Below, piece by piece: positions 46,096 through 57,279 of a DNA stretch of 64,000 nucleotides. This DNA comes from Spisula solida. Taxonomy: Eukaryota; Mollusca; Bivalvia; Venerida; Mactridae. Numbering within the stretch: position 1 is the first letter of the stretch; the number at the start of each line of letters is the position of its first letter. Under the pieces are notes generated by a model. That model was not told the DNA's origin. It saw only the letters and a program-made list of their open reading frames with translations, and made no database searches. The position numbers and the translations under genes were made by a program. The DNA lies in the NCBI GenBank assembly GCA_947247005.1, contig OX365945.1, forward strand, positions 37,626,551 through 37,690,550, given 5' to 3'.

Positions 46096-47317
46096 CTGCA
46101 TAGCGGGTATATTTCATGGGTCCATTATTCGCGTTTTCTGGATCCTTTTGAATTCACGGTGTAATGACAATCAAAGTGTTCATTAAGTGTTGATTTATTG
46201 CGAACTTACGTATGATTTCACAAGTCCCATATTGCTAGCGTAGTCCATAATTAATATTTAATTAAACAAGTCCGACAATTTAGAACTGACAATATGCTAT
46301 GTTATTATTTTTTACGCACGCAAAATCAAATCAACGCTTCCGATATGCAGAAATATATTACATCATTTTCTCAACACAGTGTGTACACATGCTGATGAGT
46401 TATTTAAAGTGTTTGAACTTGTTGGGGCGCACAGGGACACTCATTGGTATACAGATATTGATAAAAAGTGAGCCATATTTATAAAACTATTTAACCACCC
46501 TGTTCATGATTTATTTATACTCCCCGCAGGTAAAACATACATGGGTGTGTGCTTCTGTCGTTCCAAATTTGATGATTAATAAACGATTTACGGTATTTAC
46601 AAATTACACCTGTAGTAAAATTTAAAAAAGCTTATAATTTATTTTATTCATAAATCGCTCGTAGTTATCACTGTTATTTTGTTTCTTCGATGGCCGAGTT
46701 AACTATCATGAGAAAATATGCGCAAACAAATACTTTTTCTGCGAACATTTACACGTTTTGCAAACAAAATTGTTAAATTTAACAAGTTTGATACACCTGT
46801 ATATAATTAACACATTTTAACGTTGAGAAAACATGATGAACGTATGATATTTGATACACATGCATAGAGTTTACACACGTTTTACAAAATTCTAATTTCG
46901 AATCATAGTTTGTAATTTATTATAAGTCATAGACCTATTGCTATGTTTTACCGTATTTTTCTAAATTGACGTAGTTCTTGCAAAGTCATTGGTTTATTTC
47001 TTGCTGCTCCTAGCATGTTTGTAATCATTAATTGTCTCATTTTGTAAAATTTGTATCTTTACGAGGTGAATATTTCGCTGGGTTTAGATTTCGCGCTATC
47101 GATGTTGACCGCGAATATAGCGTTTTCTGGATCCTTTTGAATTCACGGTGTAATGACAATCAAAGTGTTCATTAAGTGTTGATTAATTGCGAACTTACGT
47201 ATGATTTCACCAGTCATTTACAAGGTGAATATTTCGCTGGGTTTAGATTTCACGCTATCGATGTTGACCGCGAATATAGCGAAAATTAAACCCTTGTGAA
47301 ATATACCTGCTATACTG
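46096..47317. mobile_element. TA-flanked terminal-inverted-repeat element with internal duplications
   Basis: The left end CTGCATAGCGGGTATATTTC and right end GAAATATACCTGCTATACTG are inverted copies flanked by TA. A block of about 95 bp (GCGTTTTCTGGATCCTTTTG onward) occurs at 46131 and 47119, and AAGGTGAATATTTCGCTGGG is duplicated near 47061 and 47222, showing internal rearrangement. No transposase. Confidence 0.75.
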
Positions 47318-47325
47318 TATTGTAA

Positions 47326-47669
47326 ATACTGTAAGTTTGATTGAAAAAGGAACGAACATCAGTTAGGTAAATACCTTTCCAACACTATAATTATACCAGT
47401 ATTCATGACCTTTGGAAACATTGAAATGTTTAACAGATTATTATGCCCCTATCTTTGATGAGTGAGTATATTGCTTTGCTCTTGTGTTGGTTGTCATTAC
47501 ACAAAACAGTTTCTGTTCAATAATTCAGTAACAGTCAATGCACCTGATTGATGGATGGATTTTGAGGTCTGTAAGTCATAGGTCATGGTTTTAAACATTG
47601 CTGACTTCTTGGTGGCCATGAATAAACATTTGTTTTACAAACATCTCTTGTTTCTATATCACTAATCAG
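47326..47669. other. Intron 5 segment before exon 6
   Basis: No repeat or gene recognised. It ends in the exon 6 acceptor. Confidence 0.5.
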
Positions 47670-47786
47670 GTACCTAAGGTGTATTGGGAATATTCTAGTG
47701 AGAGAGTTTTAACCATGGAATATTGTGAAGGAGGTAAAGTGGATGATAGAGATTATATGACTAAACACAATATCGACGTTAATGAG
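47670..47786 (+). CDS. ADCK1: ADCK1 coding exon 6 (hinge)
   Basis: This exon has 39 codons, residues 250-288. It begins VPKVYWEYSSERVLTMEY and ends NIDVNE, matching the human segment from VPRIHW to NKIDVNE. LTMEYCEGG (residues 263-271) is the kinase hinge region. The acceptor is CTAATCAG ending at 47669 and the donor is GTACGT at 47787, phase 0. The next expected segment, carrying the HCDPHPGN-type catalytic loop, was not found in the remaining 16 kb. Confidence 0.93.
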
Positions 47787-48109
47787 GTACGTCTAGTTTT
47801 CCTTCATTACACAAGTACAATACACTGCCCTCCAAAAGTTCCTTCACACTCCTCAAATTATATGATTTACTTTAATTGACTTATACCTATGAAAAATTAA
47901 TCAATTTTATTGCAGTTGCATAATGACCTAGTATCAACCAAATACTAAAATGATGAAAATCAATCATTTCCAAAGGTTTGAATGAAAATCATAAGGAAAA
48001 CAACATTATCAATAAACCCATGACAATTCAAAGTTCTGACAGCCAAGTTTTTGAGCAATAAATAATGGTTCAATCATCAAATACTATACTGTTATTCCTT
48101 CAAGTTTCA

Positions 48110-48670
48110 TGGACATTGGCTTCCTTGGTCTCTATGCTTCCACAATTCTGGCGCTTAAGCAGAAACTCGTTGTCAAACCACAAATTTTCTATGGAATTTA
48201 AGTCTGGTGACTGTAGTTACCCCTCCAACCTCATAAGGTAATGTTTCTATTTCAATTCCTTCTCGATATTGGCTAGATGGCATGGTACCAATCTCAAGAC
48301 CCGCAGAAGGTTGGACCAATGTCATTACATAGTCTCTTGAAATGTCGCTGAATAACAGGCAACCCCAACAGATCAAATTCCCTCCATAAAATCAAGCTTC
48401 GGGCATCACACACTCCGGCCAAAATCTTACTATGGGCATCACACAATGACACAATATGGCCAAATTACTTCGTCTGATCTCTCATTAGCATTTACAGGAC
48501 TATCACTTTGAAACAAATGATTTTACCCTAATCCATCCCCAGCACACTCAGAACCAATCTTGTTGTGCTGTAACATTCTGTGGTGTCTGTGAGTAAGCAG
48601 AGGCTACTTAACAGCTTTGTTGCCATTAAGCATGGTGTTGGTCAAGGTCTTTCAATCCTATCAAGTTCTT
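48110..48670 (-). pseudogene. Tc1-like transposase relic, copy 1
   Basis: Minus-strand sequence from about 48390 to 48180 reads GGGAATTTGATCTGTTGGGG, ACATTTCAAGAGACTATGTA, GGTACCATGCCATCTAGCCA and TCACCAGACTTAAATTCCAT. It parallels the copy at 57280-58510, in which WGCMS and LSPDLKSIQNCW motifs betray Tc1 origin. Heavily decayed. Confidence 0.65.
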
Positions 48671-48675
48671 CAACT

Positions 48676-48905
48676 TGATAGCCTAGTGGTTGAGCGTTCG
48701 CTTCGAGTGTGGGAGGTCTCGGGTTCGATCCCTGGCTGCGTCATACCAAAGACGAAATAAAAATGGTACCAAAAATTCCCTTGCTAGACGCTCGCATAAA
48801 AGGGAAACTGGCTTCTCTTCTCTCATACCCTTGTGGCGATGGATAACATCAGGAATGAGGTGTCGAGTGATTAATATAAGTTGGAAAAACTTGTTTCACA
48901 ATCGT
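48676..48905 (+). mobile_element. tRNA-derived SINE, copy 2
   Basis: GATAGCCTAGTGGTTGAGCG (A box) and GTCTCGGGTTCGATCCCTGG (B box) are followed by TCATACCAAAGACGAAATAA, a tRNA-unrelated body and TTGTTTCACAATCG. It is colinear with the inverted copy at 8660-8920. It is better preserved, though the anticodon arm is not tRNA-like enough for a gene call. Confidence 0.75.
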
Positions 48906-48989
48906 CCTTATATACTGTAAAATCATTAATATTCGTGGGGGATTAAATTTCGTGGATGACCTCAACCACGAAATCAAATCCCAACGAAC

Positions 48990-50040
48990 AATTTTACCAA
49001 CTAATATGTAAATTGACAATGTGCAAATTTACCGCGGCCGCAATTTTTGTTTACAAATTACAGGTTTAAATAAGTCCTTTATGAGTCTACGATTTTGGTA
49101 GTTTACCTACAGCATAAAACATAATTAATTTTATCTGACTGTCAATTAATTACCTGATCAAAGCATATTACGTTTCCAATACGGGATTAATTTTTTTCTG
49201 AATTGTGACTTCATAAACTATGCGTGGTTTAAACTGCTTATGTCCTAATAACTGGGTGTAAGCAGCTTCCACTAGATCTACACACAGGTAAACTTACACA
49301 GTACCACTATGTCTATTTTTAGAATTTTTTCAAATAGTGCAATCAATTTCAGCTTGACCTAAAGTGTTTAGCACAAATTTATAAGTTACATGCGCCATGT
49401 AAACAATAGAAATGATGACACCAGTGGATTTTAAAATGGAGTGTTAGGTAAACGTTATATCGTATTTGTGTCACCACACATTGCAATAAACAGTTTGACA
49501 TATTAGTATGATTATCACAATGAATTGTGATCTAAATGAGAAGCAATGATAATCTATGCCATTTAAAGAATATGACAGCGTATTGGGGGTCAAGGTACAT
49601 TGGTTAGCTGAAATTGAAGTTATCACAGTGAAACTGTGTCAGAAAACAATTTGATTTTTCAAGTCTGCAATATAATTTTCTGCCAAAATTATTATGCTAT
49701 ATTGAAATATGTACATTCATAAAAATATTTGTATCAAAAAATGAAAATTCAATTTGTAAAAAAGTGTTTTATCACACATTGAAAATTGCCAATTTTTGTG
49801 CAACTGTCCTGCAAAAAGTACTCATTCAAATTTAATATAAATCACATTGTTGTATACTACTAAACTGTTGTATCCAGGTGCTCGACTATAGAATAAAAGT
49901 ATATCAATTATATTTATTCCGAAAATCACTGAATATTAAACCATGTATAAGTTAAAATTCTGTTTTGTATTTAACATTTGTAGAAGGCATTTGTGTAGAA
50001 ACTTTCTATTCATGGGATTAGTTGCAATCAAAACAAGTCA
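48990..50040. other. Intron 6 sequence, no gene recognised
   Basis: AT-rich, without supported coding sequence or recognised repeat. Confidence 0.5.
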
Positions 50041-52357
50041 TTGCCAAACCCATTGATTTTCAATGGTCATCCTTTTGTGCCTGGCGGGCGGGCGGGCGGG
50101 CGGGCGGGTGGGTGGTGGCGGCCAGTAATTTGTCTGTACTCTTACGCTAACAGTTTTTATCCGGTCATCTTCAAACTTGCTGACAATGCTTATGGGCATA
50201 TTATCTTGGCCAAGTTCGATTATAGGCCAAATCGGCCTAGGCCTTATTGGGTTATGGTCCTTTAATTACCAAATAAGTATGAAATTGGCCTTGTCTGTAC
50301 TCTTACGCTAACAGTTTTCATTTGATCATCTTCAAACTTGCTGACAATGCTTATGGGCATAATATCTAGGCCAAGTTCGATTATAGGCCTAATCAGCTTA
50401 GGCCTTATTGGGTTATGGTCCTTTAATTACCAAATAAGTATGAAATTGGCCTTGTCTGTACTCTTACGCTAACAGTATTCATCCGATCATCTTCAAACTT
50501 GCTGACAATGCTTATGGGCATAATATCTAGGCCAAGTTCGATTATAGGCCAAATCAGCTAATGCCTTATTGGGTTATGGGCCTTTAATTACTATATCAGT
50601 ATGAAATTGGCCTTGTCTGTGCTCTAACTCAAACAGTTTTCATGCGATCGTCTACAAAATTTGTGACAATGCTTATGGGCATAATATCTAGGCCAAGTTT
50701 GATTATAGGCCAAATCGGCCTAGGCCTTATTTGGTTATGGTCCTATAATTACTAAAATAAGTATGAAATTGGCCTTGTCTGTACTCTAACACAAATAGTT
50801 TTCATCCGATCATCTTCAAACTTTGTGACAATGCTAATGGGCATAATATCTAGGCCAAGTTTGATTATAGGCCAAATCGGCTTAGGCCTTATTTGGTTAT
50901 GATTCTATAACTACCAAAATAAATGTGAAATTGACCTTGTCTGTTCTCTAGTGCAAAGAGTTTTCATCTGAGTATCTTCAAACTTGGTGACAATGTTCAT
51001 GGATATAATATCTAAGACAAGTTCAATTGTAGGCCAAATCAGCCTAGGTCTTCTTAGGTTATGGTCCTTTAATTAAAAAAAAAGTTGGATTGTTATACGC
51101 CTGTTGAAAACGGGACGTATTATGTGAACACCCTTGGCGAGCAGGCGGGCGGGGGTGTCCAGTAATTTGTCTGTACTCTAACGCAAACAGTTTTTCATCC
51201 GATCATCGACCTAGGCCTTATTTGGTTATGGTCCTACAATTACCAAAATAAATGTGAAATTGACCTTGTCTGTTCTTTAGTGCAAACAGTTTTCATCCGA
51301 TCATCTTCAAACTTTGTGACAATGCTTATGGGCATAATATCTAGGCCAAGTTCGATTATAGGCCAAATCGGCCTAGGCCTTATTTGCTATGGTCCTACAA
51401 TTACCAAAATAAATGTGAAATTGACCTTGTCTGTTCTCTAGTGCAAAGAGTTTTCATCTGAGTATCTTCAAACTTTGTGACAATGCTTATGGGCATAATA
51501 TCTAGGCCAAGTGCGGTTATAGGCCAAATCGGCCTAGGCCTTATTTGGTTTTGGTCCTACAATTACCAAAATAAATGTGAAATTGACCTTGTCTGTTCTT
51601 TAGTGCAATTAGTTTTCATCCGATCATCTTCAAACTTTGTGACAATGCTTATGGGCATAATATCTAGGCCAAGTTTGATTATCGGCCTTAGCCTTATTTG
51701 GTTATGGTACTATAAATACCAAAAAAAATGTGTAATTGACCTTGTCTGTTCTCTAGTGCAAAGAGTTTTTGTCTGAGTATCTTCAAACTTGGTGACAATG
51801 TTCATGGGTATAATATCTAAGACAAGTTCAATTGTAGGCCAAATCAGCCTAGGCCTTCTTGGGTTATGGTCCTTTAATTAAACAAGAGAGCCCAAAGGGC
51901 CCTAGGTCGCTCACCTGTCGTACTAGTGCATGCACACCCCTATGGTGACCCTACACATTTTCTGAATAACATTTAAGGAAATTCAGCCTCTATTGCAAAT
52001 TTTTTAATGATTTGACCATGTGACCTTGTTTTTGACCCCAGATGACCCCAAATCGAATTTGGCCTAGATTTTGTTGACATGATCATTGTGACAAAGTTTC
52101 ATAAAGATTAAGTTGAAATTGTAACCTCTCATGACTACACAAGGTTTTTCTATGATTTGACCTATAATTTAAACAAAATATTTTCCTCCATATAACTGTA
52201 CAAATACATACCATGAAGACAAAACAATACCTAAATACTTAAAAAAATAAAAATTAAAAAAATAAAAATTATGGTTCCAGTGGGGTTTGAACCCACGACC
52301 CTCAGGAAAATGTCTACGCTCCCTACAGCCCTTTGATTTCCTCTTAACCAGAATATT

Positions 52358-52567
52358 TTGATATTTGACCTTTACAAAACTGCTGTGAACCCTGATACAC
52401 ATTTTCATTGGTTGATGAAAGTTTACTTGTATGTATACAGAGAGAGTTACAGCAGAGAGTTTAGTGACCATGAAGACTACATGTTGAAAGGTTTAAATGA
52501 GTACACACTTTTCAATATTTCATGGTTCTACACACTGGTCATTATTAATTTGTTACAATCAGTATGA
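52358..52567 (+). pseudogene. Captured protein-like segment, inverted copy
   Basis: Same open frame as 26335-26535, here on plus (IFDLYKTAVNPDTHFHWL to MLKGLNEYT). It then diverges after GAGTACACA, where about 14 bases present in the 26 kb copy are missing. Source protein unknown. Confidence 0.4.
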
Positions 52568-52835
52568 TAAACTGATAGTGCGAGAGTATTAATATATAAT
52601 ACAAGTCATTCTTTTAACACACACGCGTTTTATATACAATGCAGAGCCTAGACACGATGTAGTTTCGGGCGAGGCAATTGAAGAGTAGAAAATGTCAATT
52701 GACAGTGTGACCTTGTTTTTGACCCCAGATGACCCAAAATCGAACTTGACCTAGATTTTGTTGACAGGATCATTATGACAAAGTTCCATAAAGATTAAGT
52801 TGAAATTGTAACCTCTGGTGACTACACAAGGTTTT

Positions 52836-53921
52836 TAGCTCACCTGTCACAAAGTGACAGAGTGAGCTTTTGTGATCACTCTTCGTCCGTCGTCCGTCCG
52901 TCCGTCGTCCGTCAACAATTGGCTTGTGTAGACACTAGAGGTCACAATTTTAGCCTAATCCTTATGAAACTTGGTCACAATGATCATCTCAACAAAATCT
53001 AGGCCAAGTTCGATATTGGGTCATCTGGGGTCAAAAACTAGGTCACTATGTCAAATTATAGAAAAACCTTGTGTAGTCACTAGAGGTCACAATTTTGACT
53101 TAATATTTATGAAACTTGGTCACAATGATCATCCTAACAAAATCTAGGTCAAGTTCGATATTGGGTCATCCTGGGTCAAAATCTAGGTCACAAGGTCAAA
53201 TCATAGAAAAACCTTGTGTAGTCACTAGAGGTCAAAATTTTGAATTAATCTTTATTAAACTTGGTCACAATGATCATATCAACAAAATCTAGGTCAAGTT
53301 CGATATTGGGTCATCCGGGGTCAAAAACTAGGTCACTAGGTCAAATCATAGAAAAACCTTGTGTAGTCACTAGAGGTCAAAATTTTTAATTAATCTTTAT
53401 GAAACTTGGTCACAATGATCATATCAACAAAATCTAGGTCAAGTTCGATATTGGGTCATCCGGGGTCAAAAACTAGGTCACAAGGTCAAATCATAGAAAA
53501 ACCTTGTGTAGTCACTAGAGGTCACAATTTTTGCCTAATCTTTATGAAACTTGGTCACAATGATCATCTCAACAAAATCTAGGTCAAGTTCGATATTGGG
53601 TCATCCGGGGTCAACAACTAGGTCACATGGTTAAATCATAGAAAAACCTTGTGTAGTCACTAGAGGTCACAATGTCGACCTTATCTTTATGAAACTTGGT
53701 CACAATGATAATCTCAACAAAATCTAGGCCAAGTTTGATATTGGTTTATCTGGGGTCAAAAACTAGGTCACATGGTTAAATCATAGAAAAACCTTGTGTA
53801 GTCTCTAGAGGTCACAATATTGGACTTATCTGTATGAAACTTGGTCACAATGATCATCTCTACAAAATCTAGGTCAAGTTCGACAGGTGAGCGACCTAGG
53901 GCCCTTTGGGCCCTCTTGTTC
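52836..53921 (+). mobile_element. HINE family A nested within an opposite-strand HINE
   Basis: Intact head, GTCCGTCC microsatellite, about seven core units and full tail. The host reads CACAAGGTTTTT before and CTATGATTTGACC after. The same phrase appears uninterrupted at 52138-52162, which defines the empty site. Confidence 0.88.
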
Positions 53922-54493
53922 TATGATTTGACCTATAATTTAAACAAAATATTTTCCTCTATATAACTGTACAAATACATGTTATAAAGACAAAACAATA
54001 CCTAAACACTTAAAAAAAAAAAAAAAAAAAAAAGTATGGCTCCAGTGGGGTTTGAACCCACGACCCTCAGGAAAATATCAATTGACATTGTGATTTTTGT
54101 AATTGACATTGTGACTTTGTTTTTGACCCCAGATGACCCAAAATCGAACTTGACCTAAATTTTCTTGACATGATCATTGTGACAAAGTTTCATAAAGATT
54201 AAGTTGAAATTGTAGCCTCTGGTGACTACACAAGGTTTTTCTATAATTTGACCTAGTGAGCTAGTTTTTGACCTCAGATGACCCAATATCGAACTTGACC
54301 TAGATTTTGTTGAGATGATCATTGTGACTAAGTTTCATAAAGATTAGGCCAAAATTGTGACCTCTAGAGAGGACACAACCCAATTGTTGACGGACAGACG
54401 GACGGACGGACGACGGACGAAGTGTGATCACAAAAGCTCACTCTGTCACTTTGTGACAGGTGAGCTAAAACAAATGTTGGATTGTTTTGTTTT

Positions 54494-55903
54494 TTAGCTC
54501 ACCTGTCACAAAGTGACAGAGTGAGCTTTTGTGATCACTCTTCGTCCGTCGTCCGTCGTACGTAGTCCGTCGTACGTCATCCGTCGTACGTCGTTCGTCG
54601 TCCGTCGTCTGTCCGTCAACAATTGGCTTGTGTAGACACTAGAGGTCACAATTTTAGCCTTATCTTTATGAAACTTCGTCACAACAAAATCTAGGCCAAG
54701 TTCGATATTGGGTCATTTGGGGTCAAAAACTAGGTCACTAGGTCAAATCATAGAAAAACCTTGTGTAGTCACTATAGGTCACAATTTTGACTTAATCTTT
54801 ATATAATTCAGTCACTATGATCATCTCAACAAAATCTAGGTCAATTTCGATATTGGGTTATCCATGGTCAAAAACTAGGTCACAAGGCCAAATCATAGAA
54901 AAACCTTGTGTAGTCACTAGAGGTCACAATTTTGACTTAATCTTTATGAAACTTGGTCACAATGATCATCTGTACAAAATCTAGGTCAAGTTTGATATTG
55001 GGTCAATCGGGGTCAAAAACTAGGTCACAAGGTCAAATCATAGAAAAACCTTGTGTAGTCACTAGAGGTCATGTTTTGACTAAATCTTAATGAAACTCAG
55101 TCACAATGATCATCTCGATAAAATCTAGGTCAAGTTGGATATTGGGTCATCCGGGGTCTAAATCTAGGTCACAAGGTAAAATCATAGAAAAACCTTGTGT
55201 AGTCACTAGAGGTCACAATTTTGGTCTAATCTTTATGAAACTCAGTCACAATGATCATCTCAACAAAATGTAGGTCAAGATCGATATTGGGTCATCCGAG
55301 GTCAAAAACTAGGTCACAAGGTCAAATAATAGAAAAACCTTGTGAAGTCACTAGAGGTCACGATTTTGACTAAATCTTTATGAAACATGGTCACAATGAT
55401 CATCTCGATAAAATCTAGGTCAAGTTGGATATTGGGTCATCCGGGGTCAAAATCTAGGTCACAAGGTAAAATCATAGAAAAACCTTGTGTAGTCACTAGA
55501 GGTCACAATATTGGCCTAATCTGTATGAAACTTGGTCACAATGATCATCTCAACAAAATCTAGGTCAAGTTCGATATTGAGTCATCCGGGGTCAAGAACT
55601 AGGTCACATGGTCAAATCATAGAAAAACCTTTTGTAGTCACTAGAGGTCACAATTTCAACCTTATCTTTATGAAACTTGGTCACAATGATCATCTGAACA
55701 AAATCTAGGTCAAGTTTGATATTGTTTTATTTGGGGTCAAAAACTAGGTCATTAGGTCAAATCATATAAAAACCTTATAGTGTAGTCACTAGAGGTCACG
55801 ATATTGGCCTAATCTGTATGAAATTTGGTCACAATGATCATCTGAACAAAATCTAGGTCAAGTTCAACAGGTGAGCGACCTAGGGCCCTTTGGGCCCTCT
55901 TGT
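54494..55903 (+). mobile_element. HINE family A, complete
   Basis: The head carries a long mixed microsatellite (GTCCGTCGTACGT variants, 54544-54616). About nine core units follow, and the tail ACAGGTGAGCGACCTAGGGC, TTTGGGCCCTCTTGT ends at 55903. Confidence 0.85.
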
Positions 55904-56057
55904 TTCATTCACCATGCCCTGAGACTCACCATGCCCCAAGACGGGCGTATTTTGTGACATTTTGGCACTCTTGTTTGTTATTTTCATTCACCATGCCCTG
56001 AGACTCACCATGCCCCAAGATGGGCGTATTTTGTGACATTTTGGCACTCTTGTTTGA
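55904..56057 (+). repeat. Duplicated family H tail
   Basis: A block of about 72 bases (TTCATTCACCATGCCCTGAG to GGCACTCTTGTTTG) occurs twice in tandem with one substitution and a short TTATT spacer. Confidence 0.9.
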
Positions 56058-56109
56058 TATGAATATCCATTACATATATGTATTCTTTAAACTTAGCATA
56101 ACTGTTTTT

Positions 56110-56913
56110 ATTAGCTCACCTGCCACAAAGTGGCAATGTGAGCTTTTGTGATTGTTTTTTGTCCGTCCTCCGTCTGTCAGTCTGTTAGACTTTTCACCGT
56201 TAACACTCTATCACTTTCAATTTTGCTTTGATCTTCATCAAACTTGGTCAGTAGTTGTACCTCAATGAAATCTATGTTAAGTTCGAAGTTGGGTCATGTG
56301 GGGTCTAAAACTAGGTCAATTATATAGGTCAAATAATGGGATAACCTTGTTAACACTCTAGAGGCCACATTTTTGCTTTAATCTTCATGAAGTTTGGTCA
56401 AAATGTTTATCTTGATGACCTTTAGGTCAAGATCAAAGCTGGGTCATGTGGGGTCAAGAACTAGGTCAAAAGGTCAAATAATAGGAAACCTTGTTAACAC
56501 TCTGGCGGCCACATTTTTGCTTTAATCTTCATGAAGTTTGGTCAAAATGTTTATCTTGGTGACCTTAAGGTCAAGTTTAAAGTTGGGTCATGTGGGGTCA
56601 AAAACTAGGTCATAAGGTCAAAAAATAAGAAAACCTTTTTAACACTTTTGAGGCCACATTTTTGCTTTGATCTTCACCAAACTGGGTCAGTAGTTGTATC
56701 TTAATGAAATCTCGGCCAAGTTCGAAGTTGGGTCATGTGGGGTCAAAAACTAGGTCAAATAATAGAAAAACCTTATTAACACTCTTGAGGCCATATTTTT
56801 GCTTTAACCTTCATCAAGTTTAGTCAAAATGTTTATCTTGATGACCTTAAGATCAAGTTCAAAGTTTGGCCATGTTTAGCAGGTGAGCGCCCCAGGATCT
56901 ATGATCCTCTTGT
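56110..56913 (+). mobile_element. HINE family B, complete
   Basis: The head TTAGCTCACCTGCCACAAAG pairs with TGGCAATGTGAGC. About five B units follow. The tail is AGCAGGTGAGCGCC, AGGATCTATGATCCT and CTTGT. Confidence 0.85.
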
Positions 56914-57279
56914 TAAAAAACCTGTTTCCGACTTGAAAAATAAATTATTTCCTGACATGGTTACCCACTGATTTGTTCAATTTCAGCTAACCAAATTACC
57001 TTAATATATGCATCAATCCATGTTTGCTTGTCAGTTCATCAACAGTCTTACGTTTAGTTAAGTAACAATATTATTTATTAGCATTGGTTGATGTTTTAAT
57101 AATGTAATTCTGATAATTAGTGCAGGTTTTGACCTGGTTTTATTTTACTGAAATACGAAATCCATGAATTTACGTCCCCACGAAATGGTCTTTTTCAACA
57201 AAACCACGAAATTTCATCCCATCGAAATTAAATTATTTTACAGTAAATTAGTATAGTGATTGATGCCCACATCTTGATT

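Larger units (their letters stand above)
5678..47786 (+). other. ADCK1: ADCK1 gene, 5' portion (six coding exons, 3' part beyond window)
   Basis: Gene-level entry. Six exons join in frame, all introns phase 0 with GT-AG borders, to give 288 codons colinear with the N-terminal half of animal ADCK1 (usually a little over 500 residues). Family knowledge: ADCK1 is a UbiB-type atypical kinase-like protein of mitochondria, related to yeast Mcp2 and linked to cristae and lipid homeostasis. Seen here: an N-terminal hydrophobic stretch, the KxGQ motif, the Ala-rich loop that replaces the Gly-rich loop, the VAVK-type lysine and the ELDF glutamate region. The catalytic-loop exon (HxDxHxGN-type in the family) was not found up to position 64000, so I infer that the gene continues to the right. 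The introns are almost entirely transposon-derived. Confidence 0.93.
51881..54468 (-). mobile_element. HINE family A, minus strand, with captured segment and nested plus-strand copy
   Basis: The tail in complement is at 51881 (CAAGAGAGCCCAAAGGGCCC, GGTCGCTCACCTGTC). The head in complement is at 54426-54468 (CACTTTGTGACAGGTGAGCT). It contains tRNA-like units near 52262 and 54040 and the captured segment 52347-52670. It is the reverse-orientation equivalent of 25629-27053. Confidence 0.8.
50080..56057 (+). mobile_element. HINE-like family H, interrupted by family A elements
   Basis: A GGGCGGGCGGGCGG tract at 50086 is followed by core units of about 155 bp (TAATATCTAGGCCAAGTTCG, TAGGCCTTATTTGGTTATGG) to 51880. 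An internal head TATACGCCTGTTGAAAACGG with GACGTATTATGTG is at 51092, and the tail GGGCGTATTTTGTGACATTT then CACTCTTGTTT is at about 55940 and again near 56018. Two family A HINEs lie between core and tail. Confidence 0.65.
48915..57243. mobile_element. Possible 8.3-kb nested unit bounded by CTGTAAAAT inverted repeats
   Basis: The left border TACTGTAAAATCATTAATAT, TTCGTGGGGGATTAAATTTC is inverted at the right border as CACGAAATTTCATCCCATCG, AAATTATTTTACAGTA. TA occurs at both edges. Either this is one element swollen by nested insertions (H, A minus, A plus, A, B), or the ends belong to two separate truncated copies. Confidence 0.45.

Noticed and set aside
50086..50112. GGGC-repeat tract as a CpG-island promoter or G-quadruplex regulator
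   Set aside because: It is a short microsatellite at the start of the family H array, equivalent to the one near 51140, and isolated in AT-rich DNA.
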